Below are positions 40,038 to 47,954 of a stretch of 64,000 nucleotides of DNA, piece after piece (positions within the stretch are counted from its first letter, which is position 1; each line of letters begins with the position of its first letter). The DNA comes from Streptomyces globisporus. GTDB lineage: Bacteria; Actinomycetota; Actinomycetes; Streptomycetales; Streptomycetaceae. The position numbers and the translations under genes were made by a program. The stretch is taken from NCBI GenBank assembly GCA_014649555.1, contig BMTG01000015.1:124001-188000 (forward strand). Direction: 5' to 3'. The notes below the pieces were generated by a model. It had not been told where the DNA came from, made no database searches, and saw only the letters and a program-made list of their open reading frames with translations.

Positions 40038-40547
40038 TCAGCAGTGGCGCTCCGGCATTCCGTCGACCAGAGCGGACAGCAGCTCACCGAACACCTCGCG
40101 CTGATCGGCGGTCAATGGAGCCAGGATCTCCTCTGCGGCGGCCCGGCGCGCGCTGCGCAGGGACCGCAGCGTGGCGCGCCCCTCGTCGGTGATCTCGATG
40201 CGGACCACCCGGCGGCTGTCGGGATCCGGGGCGCGGCGCACCCGGCCGCTCGCCTCCAGGGCGTCGACCAGCGTGGTCACGGCGCGCGGGACGACGTCGA
40301 GCCGTCGGGCGAGATCCGCCATCCGGGGGGCCGCGTCGTAACTCGCGACCGTCCGCAACAGCCGGAACTGGGCCGGAGTGATGTCGATCGGATCCAGCTG
40401 GCGGCGCTGGATGCGGTGCAGCCGCCGGGTGAGCCGCAGCAGCTGCTCGGCGAGCAGACCGTCGCGAGAATCACGAGAATCACGAGAATCGCGGGAATCA
40501 GGGGAATCCGGGGAATCGGAGGGGTCGGGGGAATCCGGGGCGTCCAT
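40038..40547 (-). CDS. MarR-family regulator with Asp-Ser-Pro/Arg repeat N-terminus
   Basis: This 169-residue winged-helix regulator has the MarR core ITPAQFRLLRTVASYD, MADLARRLDVVPRAVTTLVDALEASG and RRAPDPDSRRVVRIEITDEG. The first 29 residues are an unusual run of Asp-Ser-Pro and Asp-Ser-Arg triplets encoded by a 9-base repeat. It is divergent from an ABC exporter gene and likely controls it, a common drug-efflux arrangement. Two inverted repeats lie between them. Confidence 0.92.
   Translation of the reverse strand: MDAPDSPDPSDSPDSPDSRDSRDSRDSRDGLLAEQLLRLTRRLHRIQRRQLDPIDITPAQFRLLRTVASYDAAPRMADLARRLDVVPRAVTTLVDALEASGRVRRAPDPDSRRVVRIEITDEGRATLRSLRSARRAAAEEILAPLTADQREVFGELLSALVDGMPERHC
40465..40543. 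repeat. 9-base minisatellite inside the MarR gene
   Basis: About nine imperfect units of the form CNNGRGAAT run through the first 29 codons. Units nearest the core are nearly identical (CACGAGAAT), while those nearest the start have diverged. The unit length is a multiple of three, so copy change would not break the frame. Confidence 0.85.
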
Positions 40548-40551
40548 ACGG

Positions 40552-40596
40552 GAACAATATCAGGACCTTGTTCATTGTGAGTACAGGTAACAATGA
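40552..40596. promoter_or_regulatory. Overlapping inverted repeats, probable MarR operator
   Basis: GAACAA-N10-TTGTTC (40552-40573) and TCATTGT-N11-ACAATGA (40572-40596) are both perfect and share two bases. They lie between the divergent MarR and ABC exporter starts in a locally AT-rich stretch, which fits an autoregulated operator. Confidence 0.65.
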
Positions 40597-40660
40597 GCTA
40601 GGCTCTCACTGTGCGAGGCCGGGACTGCCCGGCCTCGCCTCACGCCCGACGAAGGAGCCC

Positions 40661-42478
40661 ATGAAACCCGACGAACCCACGTGGACACCCCCGCCCGATG
40701 CCCGCGCCGACGCCGACCGGCCGCCCGCCGAGGTGCGCCGCATCCTCCGCCTCTTCCGCCCCTACCGCGGCCGCCTGGCCGTCGTCGGCCTGCTGGTCGG
40801 CGCATCCTCACTGGTCGGGGTCGCCTCCCCGTTCCTGCTGCGTGAAATCCTCGACACCGCCATCCCGCAGGGACGCACGGGCCTGCTGACCCTGCTGGCG
40901 CTCGGCATGATCCTCACCGCCGTGATGACCAGCGTCTTCGGCGTGCTCCAGACCCTCATCTCGACCACCGTCGGCCAGCGCGTCATGCACGACCTGCGCA
41001 CCGCCGTCTACACCCAGCTCCAGCGGATGCCGCTCGCCTTCTTCACCCGGACCCGCACGGGAGAGGTCCAGTCCCGCATCGCCAACGACATCGGCGGTAT
41101 GCAGGCGACGGTCACCTCCACCGCGACCTCGCTGGTCTCCAACCTCACGGCCGTCATCGCGACCGTCGTCGCCATGCTCGCCCTCGACTGGCGGCTCACC
41201 GTCGTCTCGCTGCTCCTGCTGCCGGTCTTCGTCGCGATCAGCCGCCGCGTCGGCCGGGAACGCAAGAAGATCACCACCCAGCGCCAGAAACAGATGGCCG
41301 CGATGGCCGCCACCGTCACCGAGTCCCTCTCGGTCAGCGGCATCCTCCTCGGCCGCACGATGGGCCGCTCCGACTCCCTCACCCAGGGCTTCGCCGAGGA
41401 GTCCGAGCGCCTGGTCGACCTCGAAGTGCGTTCCAACATGGCCGGCCGCTGGCGGATGTCCACGATCGGCATCGTCATGGCCGCCATGCCCGCCGTCATC
41501 TACTGGGCGGCCGGACTCACCTTCGCGTCCGGGGCCGCCGCCGTCTCCATCGGCACGCTGGTCGCCTTCGTGACGCTCCAGCAGGGGCTGTTCCGCCCGG
41601 CGGTCAGCCTGCTGTCCACCGGCGTCCAGATGCAGACGTCCCTCGCCCTCTTCCAGCGCATCTTCGAATACCTCGACCTCACGGTGGACATCACCGAACC
41701 GGAGCATCCGGTCCGCCTGGAGAAGATCCGCGGTGAGATCGCCTTCGAGGACGTCGACTTCAGCTACGACGAGAAGAACGGCCCGACGCTGTCCGGCATC
41801 GACGTGACCGTCCCCGCGGGTGACAGCCTCGCGGTCGTCGGATCCACCGGCTCCGGCAAGTCCACCCTCAGCTACCTGGTACCCCGGCTGTACGACGTGA
41901 CCGGCGGCCGGGTCACGCTCGACGGCGTCGACGTCCGCGACCTGGACTTCGACACCCTCGCCCGGGCCGTCGGCGTCGTCTCCCAGGAGACGTACCTCTT
42001 CCACGCCTCGGTCGCCGACAACCTGCGCTTCGCCAAGCCGGAGGCCACCGACGAGGAGATCGAGGCCGCTGCCCGCGCCGCGCAGATCCACGACCACATC
42101 GCCTCCCTGCCCGACGGCTACGACACGATGGTCGGCGAGCGCGGCTACCGCTTCTCGGGCGGCGAGAAGCAGCGCCTCGCCATCGCCCGCACCATCCTGC
42201 GCGATCCTCCGGTGCTGATCCTCGACGAGGCGACCAGCGCGCTCGACACCCGTACGGAACAGGCCGTCCAGGAGGCGATCGACGCCCTGTCCGCCGGACG
42301 GACCACGCTCACCATCGCGCACCGGCTCTCCACCGTCCGCGACGCGGACCAGATCGTCGTCCTGGAGGACGGCCGGGTCGCCGAGCGCGGTACGCACGAG
42401 GAACTGCTCGACCGTGACGGCCGCTACGCCGCCCTGATCCGCCGCGACTCCCACCCGGTCCCGGTCCCCGCTTCCTGA
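40661..42478 (+). CDS. ABC exporter, MsbA/LmrA-like half-transporter
   Basis: This 605-residue half-transporter has six N-terminal membrane helices and a complete nucleotide-binding domain: Walker A VVGSTGSGKSTL, signature FSGGEKQRLAIARTIL, Walker B VLILDEATSALD and H-loop TIAHRLSTV. Unlike the pair at 31482-35125 no motif is missing, so it probably works as a homodimer. ATG 40661 follows GAAGGAG. Control by the divergent MarR suggests a role in efflux of a toxic or signalling compound. Confidence 0.94.
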   Translation: MKPDEPTWTPPPDARADADRPPAEVRRILRLFRPYRGRLAVVGLLVGASSLVGVASPFLLREILDTAIPQGRTGLLTLLALGMILTAVMTSVFGVLQTLISTTVGQRVMHDLRTAVYTQLQRMPLAFFTRTRTGEVQSRIANDIGGMQATVTSTATSLVSNLTAVIATVVAMLALDWRLTVVSLLLLPVFVAISRRVGRERKKITTQRQKQMAAMAATVTESLSVSGILLGRTMGRSDSLTQGFAEESERLVDLEVRSNMAGRWRMSTIGIVMAAMPAVIYWAAGLTFASGAAAVSIGTLVAFVTLQQGLFRPAVSLLSTGVQMQTSLALFQRIFEYLDLTVDITEPEHPVRLEKIRGEIAFEDVDFSYDEKNGPTLSGIDVTVPAGDSLAVVGSTGSGKSTLSYLVPRLYDVTGGRVTLDGVDVRDLDFDTLARAVGVVSQETYLFHASVADNLRFAKPEATDEEIEAAARAAQIHDHIASLPDGYDTMVGERGYRFSGGEKQRLAIARTILRDPPVLILDEATSALDTRTEQAVQEAIDALSAGRTTLTIAHRLSTVRDADQIVVLEDGRVAERGTHEELLDRDGRYAALIRRDSHPVPVPAS

Positions 42479-42489
42479 CCGCCCTTGTC

Positions 42490-42513
42490 GGGCGGCCCTC
42501 GATCAGGCCGCCC
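42490..42513. terminator. Hairpin after the ABC exporter gene
   Basis: GGGCGGCC (42490-42497) pairs with GGCCGCCC (42506-42513) across an 8-base loop, 12 bases after the exporter stop. Confidence 0.6.
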
Positions 42514-42556
42514 CTGACGTCACCGCCAGGGTCCGCGTACGGCATGATCGCCGCGC

Positions 42557-43168
42557 ATGAGAGCTCTCCTCGGGGTGGAACTCCCCGGCTACCGCACCGT
42601 CGACACCGACACCTGGCTGAACGACCACGGGGATGTGCTGTCGCTGCACTTCTTCGACCTGCCGCCGGACCTGCCGGCCGCGCTGGACGACGGCCCGACC
42701 CTGCGGCACGGCCTGACCCACTTCACCGCACGAGCGGGCGGCGGACTCGTCGAGGCATCGGTGAAGCGACTGGACGAGCTGCCCGCCCTGCGGCAGATAC
42801 TCAAACTGCCGCTGCCGAACCAGCCCAGCGGCCAGGCGTTCATCGGCAGCTTCACGGTGCCGCGCGCCGGGTGCAGCACCGTCGTGAAGATCCAGGCGGC
42901 GGAGCGCGGCATGACCGGCATGCGAGAAGCCGTGGTGATGGCCAAGCTCGGCCCCGACCAGTACTTCCGGCCGCACCCCTACGCCCCCGAGGTCCAGGGC
43001 GGGCTGCCCTTCCACGCGGCGGACCACGCCCAGTGGGACACGGAGTTCCCGGACCACCCGCTCACCCGGGTCCGCCGGACGCTCGACACCCTCATGGCGG
43101 CGGTGACGGTGGCGCCCGAGTTCGCCGCGCTGCCGCCCTTCACCGGACCGGCCACCGGGAACCGCTGA
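42557..43168 (+). CDS. Conserved hypothetical protein, 203 residues
   Basis: I do not recognise a named domain. The protein starts MRALLGVELPGYRTVDTDTW and has balanced composition, no signal peptide and no membrane segment. Segments such as LSLHFFDLPPDLPAAL and IGSFTVPRAGCSTVVKIQAAERGMTGMREAVV read as a mixed alpha/beta cytoplasmic protein. Codon use matches its neighbours, so it is probably real. It lies 78 bases after the ABC exporter gene and may or may not share its transcript because a hairpin lies between. Confidence 0.75.
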   Translation: MRALLGVELPGYRTVDTDTWLNDHGDVLSLHFFDLPPDLPAALDDGPTLRHGLTHFTARAGGGLVEASVKRLDELPALRQILKLPLPNQPSGQAFIGSFTVPRAGCSTVVKIQAAERGMTGMREAVVMAKLGPDQYFRPHPYAPEVQGGLPFHAADHAQWDTEFPDHPLTRVRRTLDTLMAAVTVAPEFAALPPFTGPATGNR

Positions 43169-43184
43169 GCCGACCGACTGCGTA

Positions 43185-43225
43185 CACAGCACACAGGGCA
43201 CACGGGGCACACAGGGCACACACGG
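43185..43225. repeat. Imperfect ~10-base tandem repeat GGGCACACAG
   Basis: About four units of a CACACAGGG-like motif run between the hypothetical gene and the terminator at 43227. Such CA-rich, pyrimidine/purine alternating DNA is unusual in this genome. Confidence 0.6.
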
Positions 43226-43226
43226 C

Positions 43227-43264
43227 GGCGCCGCCGCTCCCGTGGGACGGGGAGCGACGGCGCC
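43227..43264. terminator. 15-bp terminator of the 19-residue peptide gene
   Basis: Bases 43227-43241 pair with 43250-43264 with one mismatch and an 8-base loop. It lies 14 bases after the peptide stop on the minus strand and could also end the convergent plus-strand transcript. Confidence 0.75.
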
Positions 43265-43278
43265 GGGCGGAGCAATGG

Positions 43279-43338
43279 TCAGACGAGCCAACCCACGAAG
43301 TGGACGACGCCGGCAAGCAGGTTGGTCAGGAAGTTCAT
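43279..43338 (-). CDS. 19-residue hydrophobic peptide
   Basis: The frame encodes MNFLTNLLAGVVHFVGWLV and stops. AAGGAG begins 15 bases upstream of the ATG, a strong ribosome site for this genome, and a terminator follows 14 bases after the stop. One hydrophobic face would span a membrane or lie on it as an amphipathic helix. Composition recalls short membrane-active peptides such as type I toxins or phenol-soluble-modulin-like peptides, but no family can be claimed. The gene is too short for ordinary gene callers. Confidence 0.7.
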   Translation of the reverse strand: MNFLTNLLAGVVHFVGWLV

Positions 43339-43607
43339 CTGGTCTTTCTCCTTGTACGTGGTGCATCTGTGGGACTGCGCAGTAGCGGTCTGCAGCCCGT
43401 TGACTGCGCTCTGCAATCATCACGCCCCGGACGAGTGAAGAGCAACGAATCCCCTGACGATCACGCGTTCCAGCGAACACCCGATCCCTTGTTCGTGTGT
43501 TCCGGTTACGGGTGTTCTGCCCGCTGCCGTACGGCGTTCGTGTCGCCGGTGCCGACGCCCTGGTCGGGCTACCGGCCGTGGCTCGCACCCCGGGTTAACG
43601 TGCGCGC
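43339..43607. other. 269-base intergenic region between peptide gene and mltG-like gene
   Basis: This divergent spacer should hold promoters for both neighbours. It has a direct repeat of GACTGCGC (near 43373 and 43401) and is somewhat richer in AT than its surroundings near 43430-43500. I see no gene in it. Confidence 0.4.
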
Positions 43608-44468
43608 ATGGTGAACGAGTCCCCGGACGCCCGCCCCCGTCGCAGACTCCGCCCGACCCGCCGCGGAAAGATCGTCCTGGTCGTCGGCGCACTGCTCGTG
43701 GTGTCGGCCGCCGTCCTGATCCCGCTGTCCCTGACCGGGTCGGACGAGCCGCCGAAGAAGCAGGAGACCCCGCAGAGCACGCTGATGATCCCCGAGGGCC
43801 GCCGCGTCTCGCAGGTGTACGAAGCGGTCGACAAGGCGCTCGATCTGAAGCCCGGCAGCACGCTGAAGGCCGCGTCGACGGTGGACCTGAAGCTGCCCAC
43901 CCAGGCCGAGGGCAACCCCGAGGGGTACCTCTTCCCGGCCACGTATCCGATCGACGACGCGACCGAGCCCACGGGCCTGCTGCGCTACATGGCCGACACC
44001 GCCCGCAAGCACTTCGCCGCGGACCATGTCACGGCGGGGGCCCAGCGCAACAACGTCTCCGTCTATGACACGGTCACGATCGCCAGCATCGTCCAGGCCG
44101 AGGCCGACACCCCGGCCGACATGGGCAAGGTGGCGCGGGTCGTCTACAACCGGCTGCTCAAGGACATGCCGCTGCAGATGGACTCCACGATCAACTACGC
44201 CCTGAAGCGCTCCACCCTGGACACGACGACCGCCGACACTCAGCTGGACAGCCCGTACAACAGCTACCGGATCAAGGGCCTGCCGCCGACGCCCATCGGC
44301 AATCCGGGGGAGGAGGCGCTGCGTGCGGCCGTCAGGCCCACACCCGGTCCCTGGCTCTACTTCGTCACGGTCGGCCCCGGCGACACCCGGTTCACCGAAA
44401 GCTACGACGAGCAGCAGAAGAACGTCGAGGAGTTCAACCGCAGCCGCGGCTCCGCGACGACGGGCTGA
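43608..44468 (+). CDS. MltG-like endolytic transglycosylase (YceG family)
   Basis: This 286-residue single-pass membrane protein has an Arg-rich cytoplasmic start, a membrane helix at about residues 20-43, and an extracytoplasmic YceG domain. Family motifs are EGYLFPATYPI, TIASIVQAEAD (with a catalytic Glu candidate), ARVVYNRLLKDMPLQMDSTINYAL and SPYNSYRIKGLPPTPIGNPG. MltG cuts nascent glycan strands and sets their length. It is shorter than typical actinobacterial MltG and lies away from the usual aro-gene neighbourhood, so it may be a second, specialised copy. Confidence 0.88.
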   Translation: MVNESPDARPRRRLRPTRRGKIVLVVGALLVVSAAVLIPLSLTGSDEPPKKQETPQSTLMIPEGRRVSQVYEAVDKALDLKPGSTLKAASTVDLKLPTQAEGNPEGYLFPATYPIDDATEPTGLLRYMADTARKHFAADHVTAGAQRNNVSVYDTVTIASIVQAEADTPADMGKVARVVYNRLLKDMPLQMDSTINYALKRSTLDTTTADTQLDSPYNSYRIKGLPPTPIGNPGEEALRAAVRPTPGPWLYFVTVGPGDTRFTESYDEQQKNVEEFNRSRGSATTG

Positions 44469-44516
44469 CCGACTCCGCCGTCGAGGCCGACGAGACCCGG
44501 CGCACCAGGTTCGCGT

Positions 44517-45656
44517 TCACGCCCCCGGGACGGGCACGGCGACGGCCGCCTCGGTCGCCGCCGCTTCCTCGCCGGCCCGCACGCCGCCCGTCTCCCTCAG
44601 CAGCCGCATGACCGACCGGACCGCCGCGCGGCCCGCGCGGTTCGCGCCGATGGTGCTGGCGGAGGGGCCGTACCCGACGAGGTGGACGCGCCCGTCCCGT
44701 ACGGCACGGGTGTCCTCGGCCCGGATGCCACCACCCGGCTCACGCAGCTTCAGCGGGGCCAGATGGTCCACGGCGGGCCGGAAGCCGGTCGCCCAGAGGA
44801 TCACGTCGGTCTCGACGGTGCGGCCGTCGTCCCAGGCCACACCGGTCGGCGTGATCCGGTCGAACATCGGCAGCCGGTCCAGCACTCCCTGCTCCCGGGC
44901 CCGCCGCACGGCATCGTTCAGCGGCAGCCCGGTCACGCTGACCACGCTCTTCGGCGGCAGCCCGTTGCGTACCCGCTCCTCCACCATCGCCACGGCCGCC
45001 CGCCCCCACTCCTCGGTGAACGGTCCCTCGCGGAAGACCGGTTCGCTGCGGGTCACCCAGAAGGTGTCGGCCGCGTGCTCGGCGATCTCCATCAGATGCT
45101 GCGTACCGGAAGCGCCACCCCCGACCACGAGGACGCGCTGTCCCGCGAACTCCTCGGGCCCCGGGTAGTTCGCCGTGTGCAACTGCCGCCCCCGGAACGT
45201 CTCCTGGCCCGGATAGCGCGGCCAGAACGGCCGGTCCCAGGTGCCGGTCGCGTTGATCAGCGCCCGCGTCGCGTACGTCCCCTCGGACGTCTCCACCAGC
45301 AGCCGCCCGCCGCTCACCTCCCGTACGGCGCTCACCTCCACGGGCCGGTGGACCCGCAGGCCGAAGCGGTCCTCGTACGCGGCGAAGTACGCGCCGATCA
45401 CCTCCGAGGAGGGCCGGTCGGGGTCGGCCCCGGTCAGCTCCATGCCCGGCAGCGCGTGCATCCCGTGGACCTTGCCGTACGTCAGCGAGGGCCAGCGGAA
45501 CTGCCACGCGCCGCCCGGCCGGGGCGCGTGGTCCAGCACGACGAAGTCGCCGTCCGGCTCCAGCCCGACGCGCCGCAGGTGGTAGGCGGCGGACAGTCCC
45601 GCCTGACCCGCGCCGATGACGACCACGTCCAGCTCGCGCACCCCAGAAATGTTCAC
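44517..45656 (-). CDS. Flavin-containing monooxygenase-like protein (CzcO type)
   Basis: This 379-residue flavoprotein has an FAD-binding GAGQAGLSAAYHLRRVG at the N-terminus, a second NAD(P)-binding VVGGGASGTQHL near residue 170, and the ATGFRPA motif near residue 300. The family includes N-oxidising and Baeyer-Villiger-type enzymes and many uncharacterised CzcO-like proteins. It lies 64 bases after the ssu operon, from which a strong hairpin separates it, so it is probably transcribed on its own. Confidence 0.87.
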   Translation of the reverse strand: MNISGVRELDVVVIGAGQAGLSAAYHLRRVGLEPDGDFVVLDHAPRPGGAWQFRWPSLTYGKVHGMHALPGMELTGADPDRPSSEVIGAYFAAYEDRFGLRVHRPVEVSAVREVSGGRLLVETSEGTYATRALINATGTWDRPFWPRYPGQETFRGRQLHTANYPGPEEFAGQRVLVVGGGASGTQHLMEIAEHAADTFWVTRSEPVFREGPFTEEWGRAAVAMVEERVRNGLPPKSVVSVTGLPLNDAVRRAREQGVLDRLPMFDRITPTGVAWDDGRTVETDVILWATGFRPAVDHLAPLKLREPGGGIRAEDTRAVRDGRVHLVGYGPSASTIGANRAGRAAVRSVMRLLRETGGVRAGEEAAATEAAVAVPVPGA

Positions 45657-45667
45657 GCTTCCACTAA

Positions 45668-45706
45668 CTCGTCGGGCGCCCGGGATCTTCCCGCGCGCCC
45701 GACGAG
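45668..45706. terminator. 12-bp terminator after ssuD
   Basis: CTCGTCGGGCGC (45668-45679) pairs perfectly with 45695-45706 around a 15-base loop, 15 bases after the ssuD stop on the minus strand. Confidence 0.75.
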
Positions 45707-45720
45707 CGTCACCGCACGGC

Positions 45721-46929
45721 TCAGCGCCCTCCGGCGAGCAGCAGGGGAGCCCCGCCCGGCGCCGTGGCGGTCCGGCTCTCGGCCCCGTTCACGCCCAGCA
45801 GCGGCGACGCGGGCACCGTCGGCAGCAGCCCGCGACGGGACAGCTCGGGGGTGACGCCCTCGCCGAACCAGTACGCCTCCTCCAGATGCGGATAGCCGGA
45901 GAGCACGAAGTGCTCCACGCCCAGCGCGTGGTACTCCCCGATCCGGTCCGCGACCTCCGCATGGCTGCCCACCAGCGCGGTTCCGGCCCCACCACGTACC
46001 AGACCGACGCCCGCCCAGAGGTTCGGCGCGATCTCCAGCTTGTCCCGCGAACCGCCGTGCAGCGCCAGCATCCGCTGCTGCCCGACCGACTCGCTCTTCC
46101 CCAGCGCCTGCTGCGCCGCCGCGATCGTCTCCGGATCGAGGTCGCCCAGCAGCCGGTCGGCGGTCGCCCATGCCTCCCGCGACGAATCCCGCGAAATGGT
46201 GTGCAGCCGGATGCCGAACCGGACCGTGCGCCCCTGCTCCTCCGCCAGGGAGCGAATCCAGTCGATCTTCTCCTTCACGGCGGCCGGCGGCTCGCCCCAG
46301 GTGAGATAGACATCCGCGTGCGCGGCGGCGACCGGTCCGGCCGCCGCCGACGACCCGCCGAAGAAGATCTCCGGCAGCGGGTCCGGCGGCAGCGCGGTCA
46401 GCCCGCCCTCCACCTGGTAGTGCTCCCCGTCGAAGTCGTACGGCTGCCCGCTCCAGGCGCCCCGCACCACCGACAGGAACTCCGCGGTGCGCGCGTACCT
46501 CCGGTCATGGTCCACGTGGTCACCGAAACGCCGCTGTTCGGTCGAGTCGCCGCCGGTGACGACATTGAGCAGCAGCCGCCCACGGGTGATCCGCTGATAC
46601 GTCGCGGCCATCTGCGCGGCCAGCACGGGCGAGATGACCCCCGGCCGGAACGCCACCAGGAACTTCAGCCGCTCGGTGTGCTGGGCGAGCGCCACCGTGG
46701 TCAGCCAGGCGTCCTCGCACCAGGTGCCGGTGGGCGTCAGCACGGCCTCGAAGCCCAGCTGCTCGGCCGCCTTGGCGATCTGGGCCAGATACTCGATATC
46801 GGGGGCGCGCACCCCGCTCACCGGCGTGATCCGGTCGCGCTTGATGCCGCCGTCGGTGTACGCGTGCCGGTCCACGAGCGTCCGGCCGTCACCGCCGGTG
46901 GGCAGGAACCAGTGCAGATGGACGTTCAT
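45721..46929 (-). CDS. ssuD: FMNH2-dependent alkanesulfonate monooxygenase
   Basis: SsuD releases sulfite from alkanesulfonates using reduced FMN and oxygen. The 402-residue TIM-barrel protein has MNVHLHWFLPTGGDGR, LVAFRPGVISPVLAAQMAAT, GRLLLNVVTGGDSTEQRRFGDH and FVLSGYPHLEEAYWFGEGV, all typical of SsuD. No SsuE-type flavin reductase is visible nearby, so reduced flavin must come from elsewhere. Its ATG overlaps the ssuA stop in ATGA, and GGAGGC lies upstream within ssuA. It is the last gene of the operon. Confidence 0.95.
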   Translation of the reverse strand: MNVHLHWFLPTGGDGRTLVDRHAYTDGGIKRDRITPVSGVRAPDIEYLAQIAKAAEQLGFEAVLTPTGTWCEDAWLTTVALAQHTERLKFLVAFRPGVISPVLAAQMAATYQRITRGRLLLNVVTGGDSTEQRRFGDHVDHDRRYARTAEFLSVVRGAWSGQPYDFDGEHYQVEGGLTALPPDPLPEIFFGGSSAAAGPVAAAHADVYLTWGEPPAAVKEKIDWIRSLAEEQGRTVRFGIRLHTISRDSSREAWATADRLLGDLDPETIAAAQQALGKSESVGQQRMLALHGGSRDKLEIAPNLWAGVGLVRGGAGTALVGSHAEVADRIGEYHALGVEHFVLSGYPHLEEAYWFGEGVTPELSRRGLLPTVPASPLLGVNGAESRTATAPGGAPLLLAGGR

Positions 46930-47954
46930 GAGGAGGCCTTTCCGTAGGAGCGCGGCGCGGTGGAGGAAGGGGGAAGATCGCGGTTGAACCGGGTGTCGAC
47001 GTAGTCCTCGAAGTCGAACCGCCGCGGAATCAGATTGAGTTCGGCGAAGGTGTCGGCGATCTCCTGCTCGGAGGCGATGGCGGCGGCGTCGATCGCCACC
47101 GGCACGCGGGTGCCGTAGGAGCGCTTCACGGCGTCCAGTGCCACGTCGTACGGAAGCCCGGTCTCCTTCGCCCAGACCTTCGCCCACTCCTCCGGGTGCT
47201 CGAACACCCACTTCTGGGCCCGCTCCAGCCGGACGAGCAGATCGCCGATGGCCTTGGACTTCTTCGCGTTCTTGAGCGAGGCCGGCGAAGCGACCTGGAA
47301 ACCGAGGCCGTTGACGACACCCTCGCCGGTCGTGAGCACCCGCGCGTCCACCGTGCGCAGGACCTGCGAGGTGTACGGGTCCCAGATCGCCCAGGCGTCG
47401 ACCTTGCCCCGGCTGAACGCGGCGAGCGCGTCGGCGGGCTGGAGGTAGTTCAGCTCGACGTCCCCGATCCCGAGCCCGGCCTTCTTGAGCGAGGCGACCA
47501 GCTGGAAGTGGGCCGAACTGCCCTGGGCGACGGCGATGGACTTGCCCTTGAGCTGGGCGGGCTTCTTCAGCGGGGAGTCCTCGGGCACGACGATGACCTC
47601 ACCGCCAGGCGAGCCGTGCGTGGCGCCGACGACGGCAATGTTCGAGTCGGCCCCGGCGGCGAAGACAGGCGGCGTGTTGCCGACGCCGCCGATGTCGACG
47701 GCCCCGGCACTCACGGCCTCCAGCAGGGGTGGTCCCGAGGTGAAGGTGGACCACTTGATGCGGTAGTCGAGGTCGTCGAGCTCTCCGGAGGCCCGCAGGA
47801 TCGCTTCGTAACCCCCCTTCTGGTCACCGACGTTGAGCGTGAGGCTGCCCTTGCCGTCGGTGTTGCCGCCCGAGTCGGCGGACGAGGCGCCGCCGCACGC
47901 GGAGAGGAGCAGGGCGAGGGGGAGGAGCAGGGCGGGCAGGGTGCGGCGTTTCAT
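46926..47954 (-). CDS. ssuA: Aliphatic sulfonate ABC transporter substrate-binding lipoprotein
   Basis: This 342-residue lipoprotein captures sulfonates outside the membrane. The lipobox LLSACGG places the lipidated Cys near residue 20. The body has the SsuA-like DIGGVGNTPPVFAAGADS, KGKSIAVAQGSSAHFQLVASLKKAGL and VDAWAIWDPYTSQVL. Both its ends overlap neighbours by ATGA tetranucleotides, so its synthesis is tightly coupled to SsuB and SsuD. Confidence 0.94.
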   Translation of the reverse strand: MKRRTLPALLLPLALLLSACGGASSADSGGNTDGKGSLTLNVGDQKGGYEAILRASGELDDLDYRIKWSTFTSGPPLLEAVSAGAVDIGGVGNTPPVFAAGADSNIAVVGATHGSPGGEVIVVPEDSPLKKPAQLKGKSIAVAQGSSAHFQLVASLKKAGLGIGDVELNYLQPADALAAFSRGKVDAWAIWDPYTSQVLRTVDARVLTTGEGVVNGLGFQVASPASLKNAKKSKAIGDLLVRLERAQKWVFEHPEEWAKVWAKETGLPYDVALDAVKRSYGTRVPVAIDAAAIASEQEIADTFAELNLIPRRFDFEDYVDTRFNRDLPPSSTAPRSYGKASS

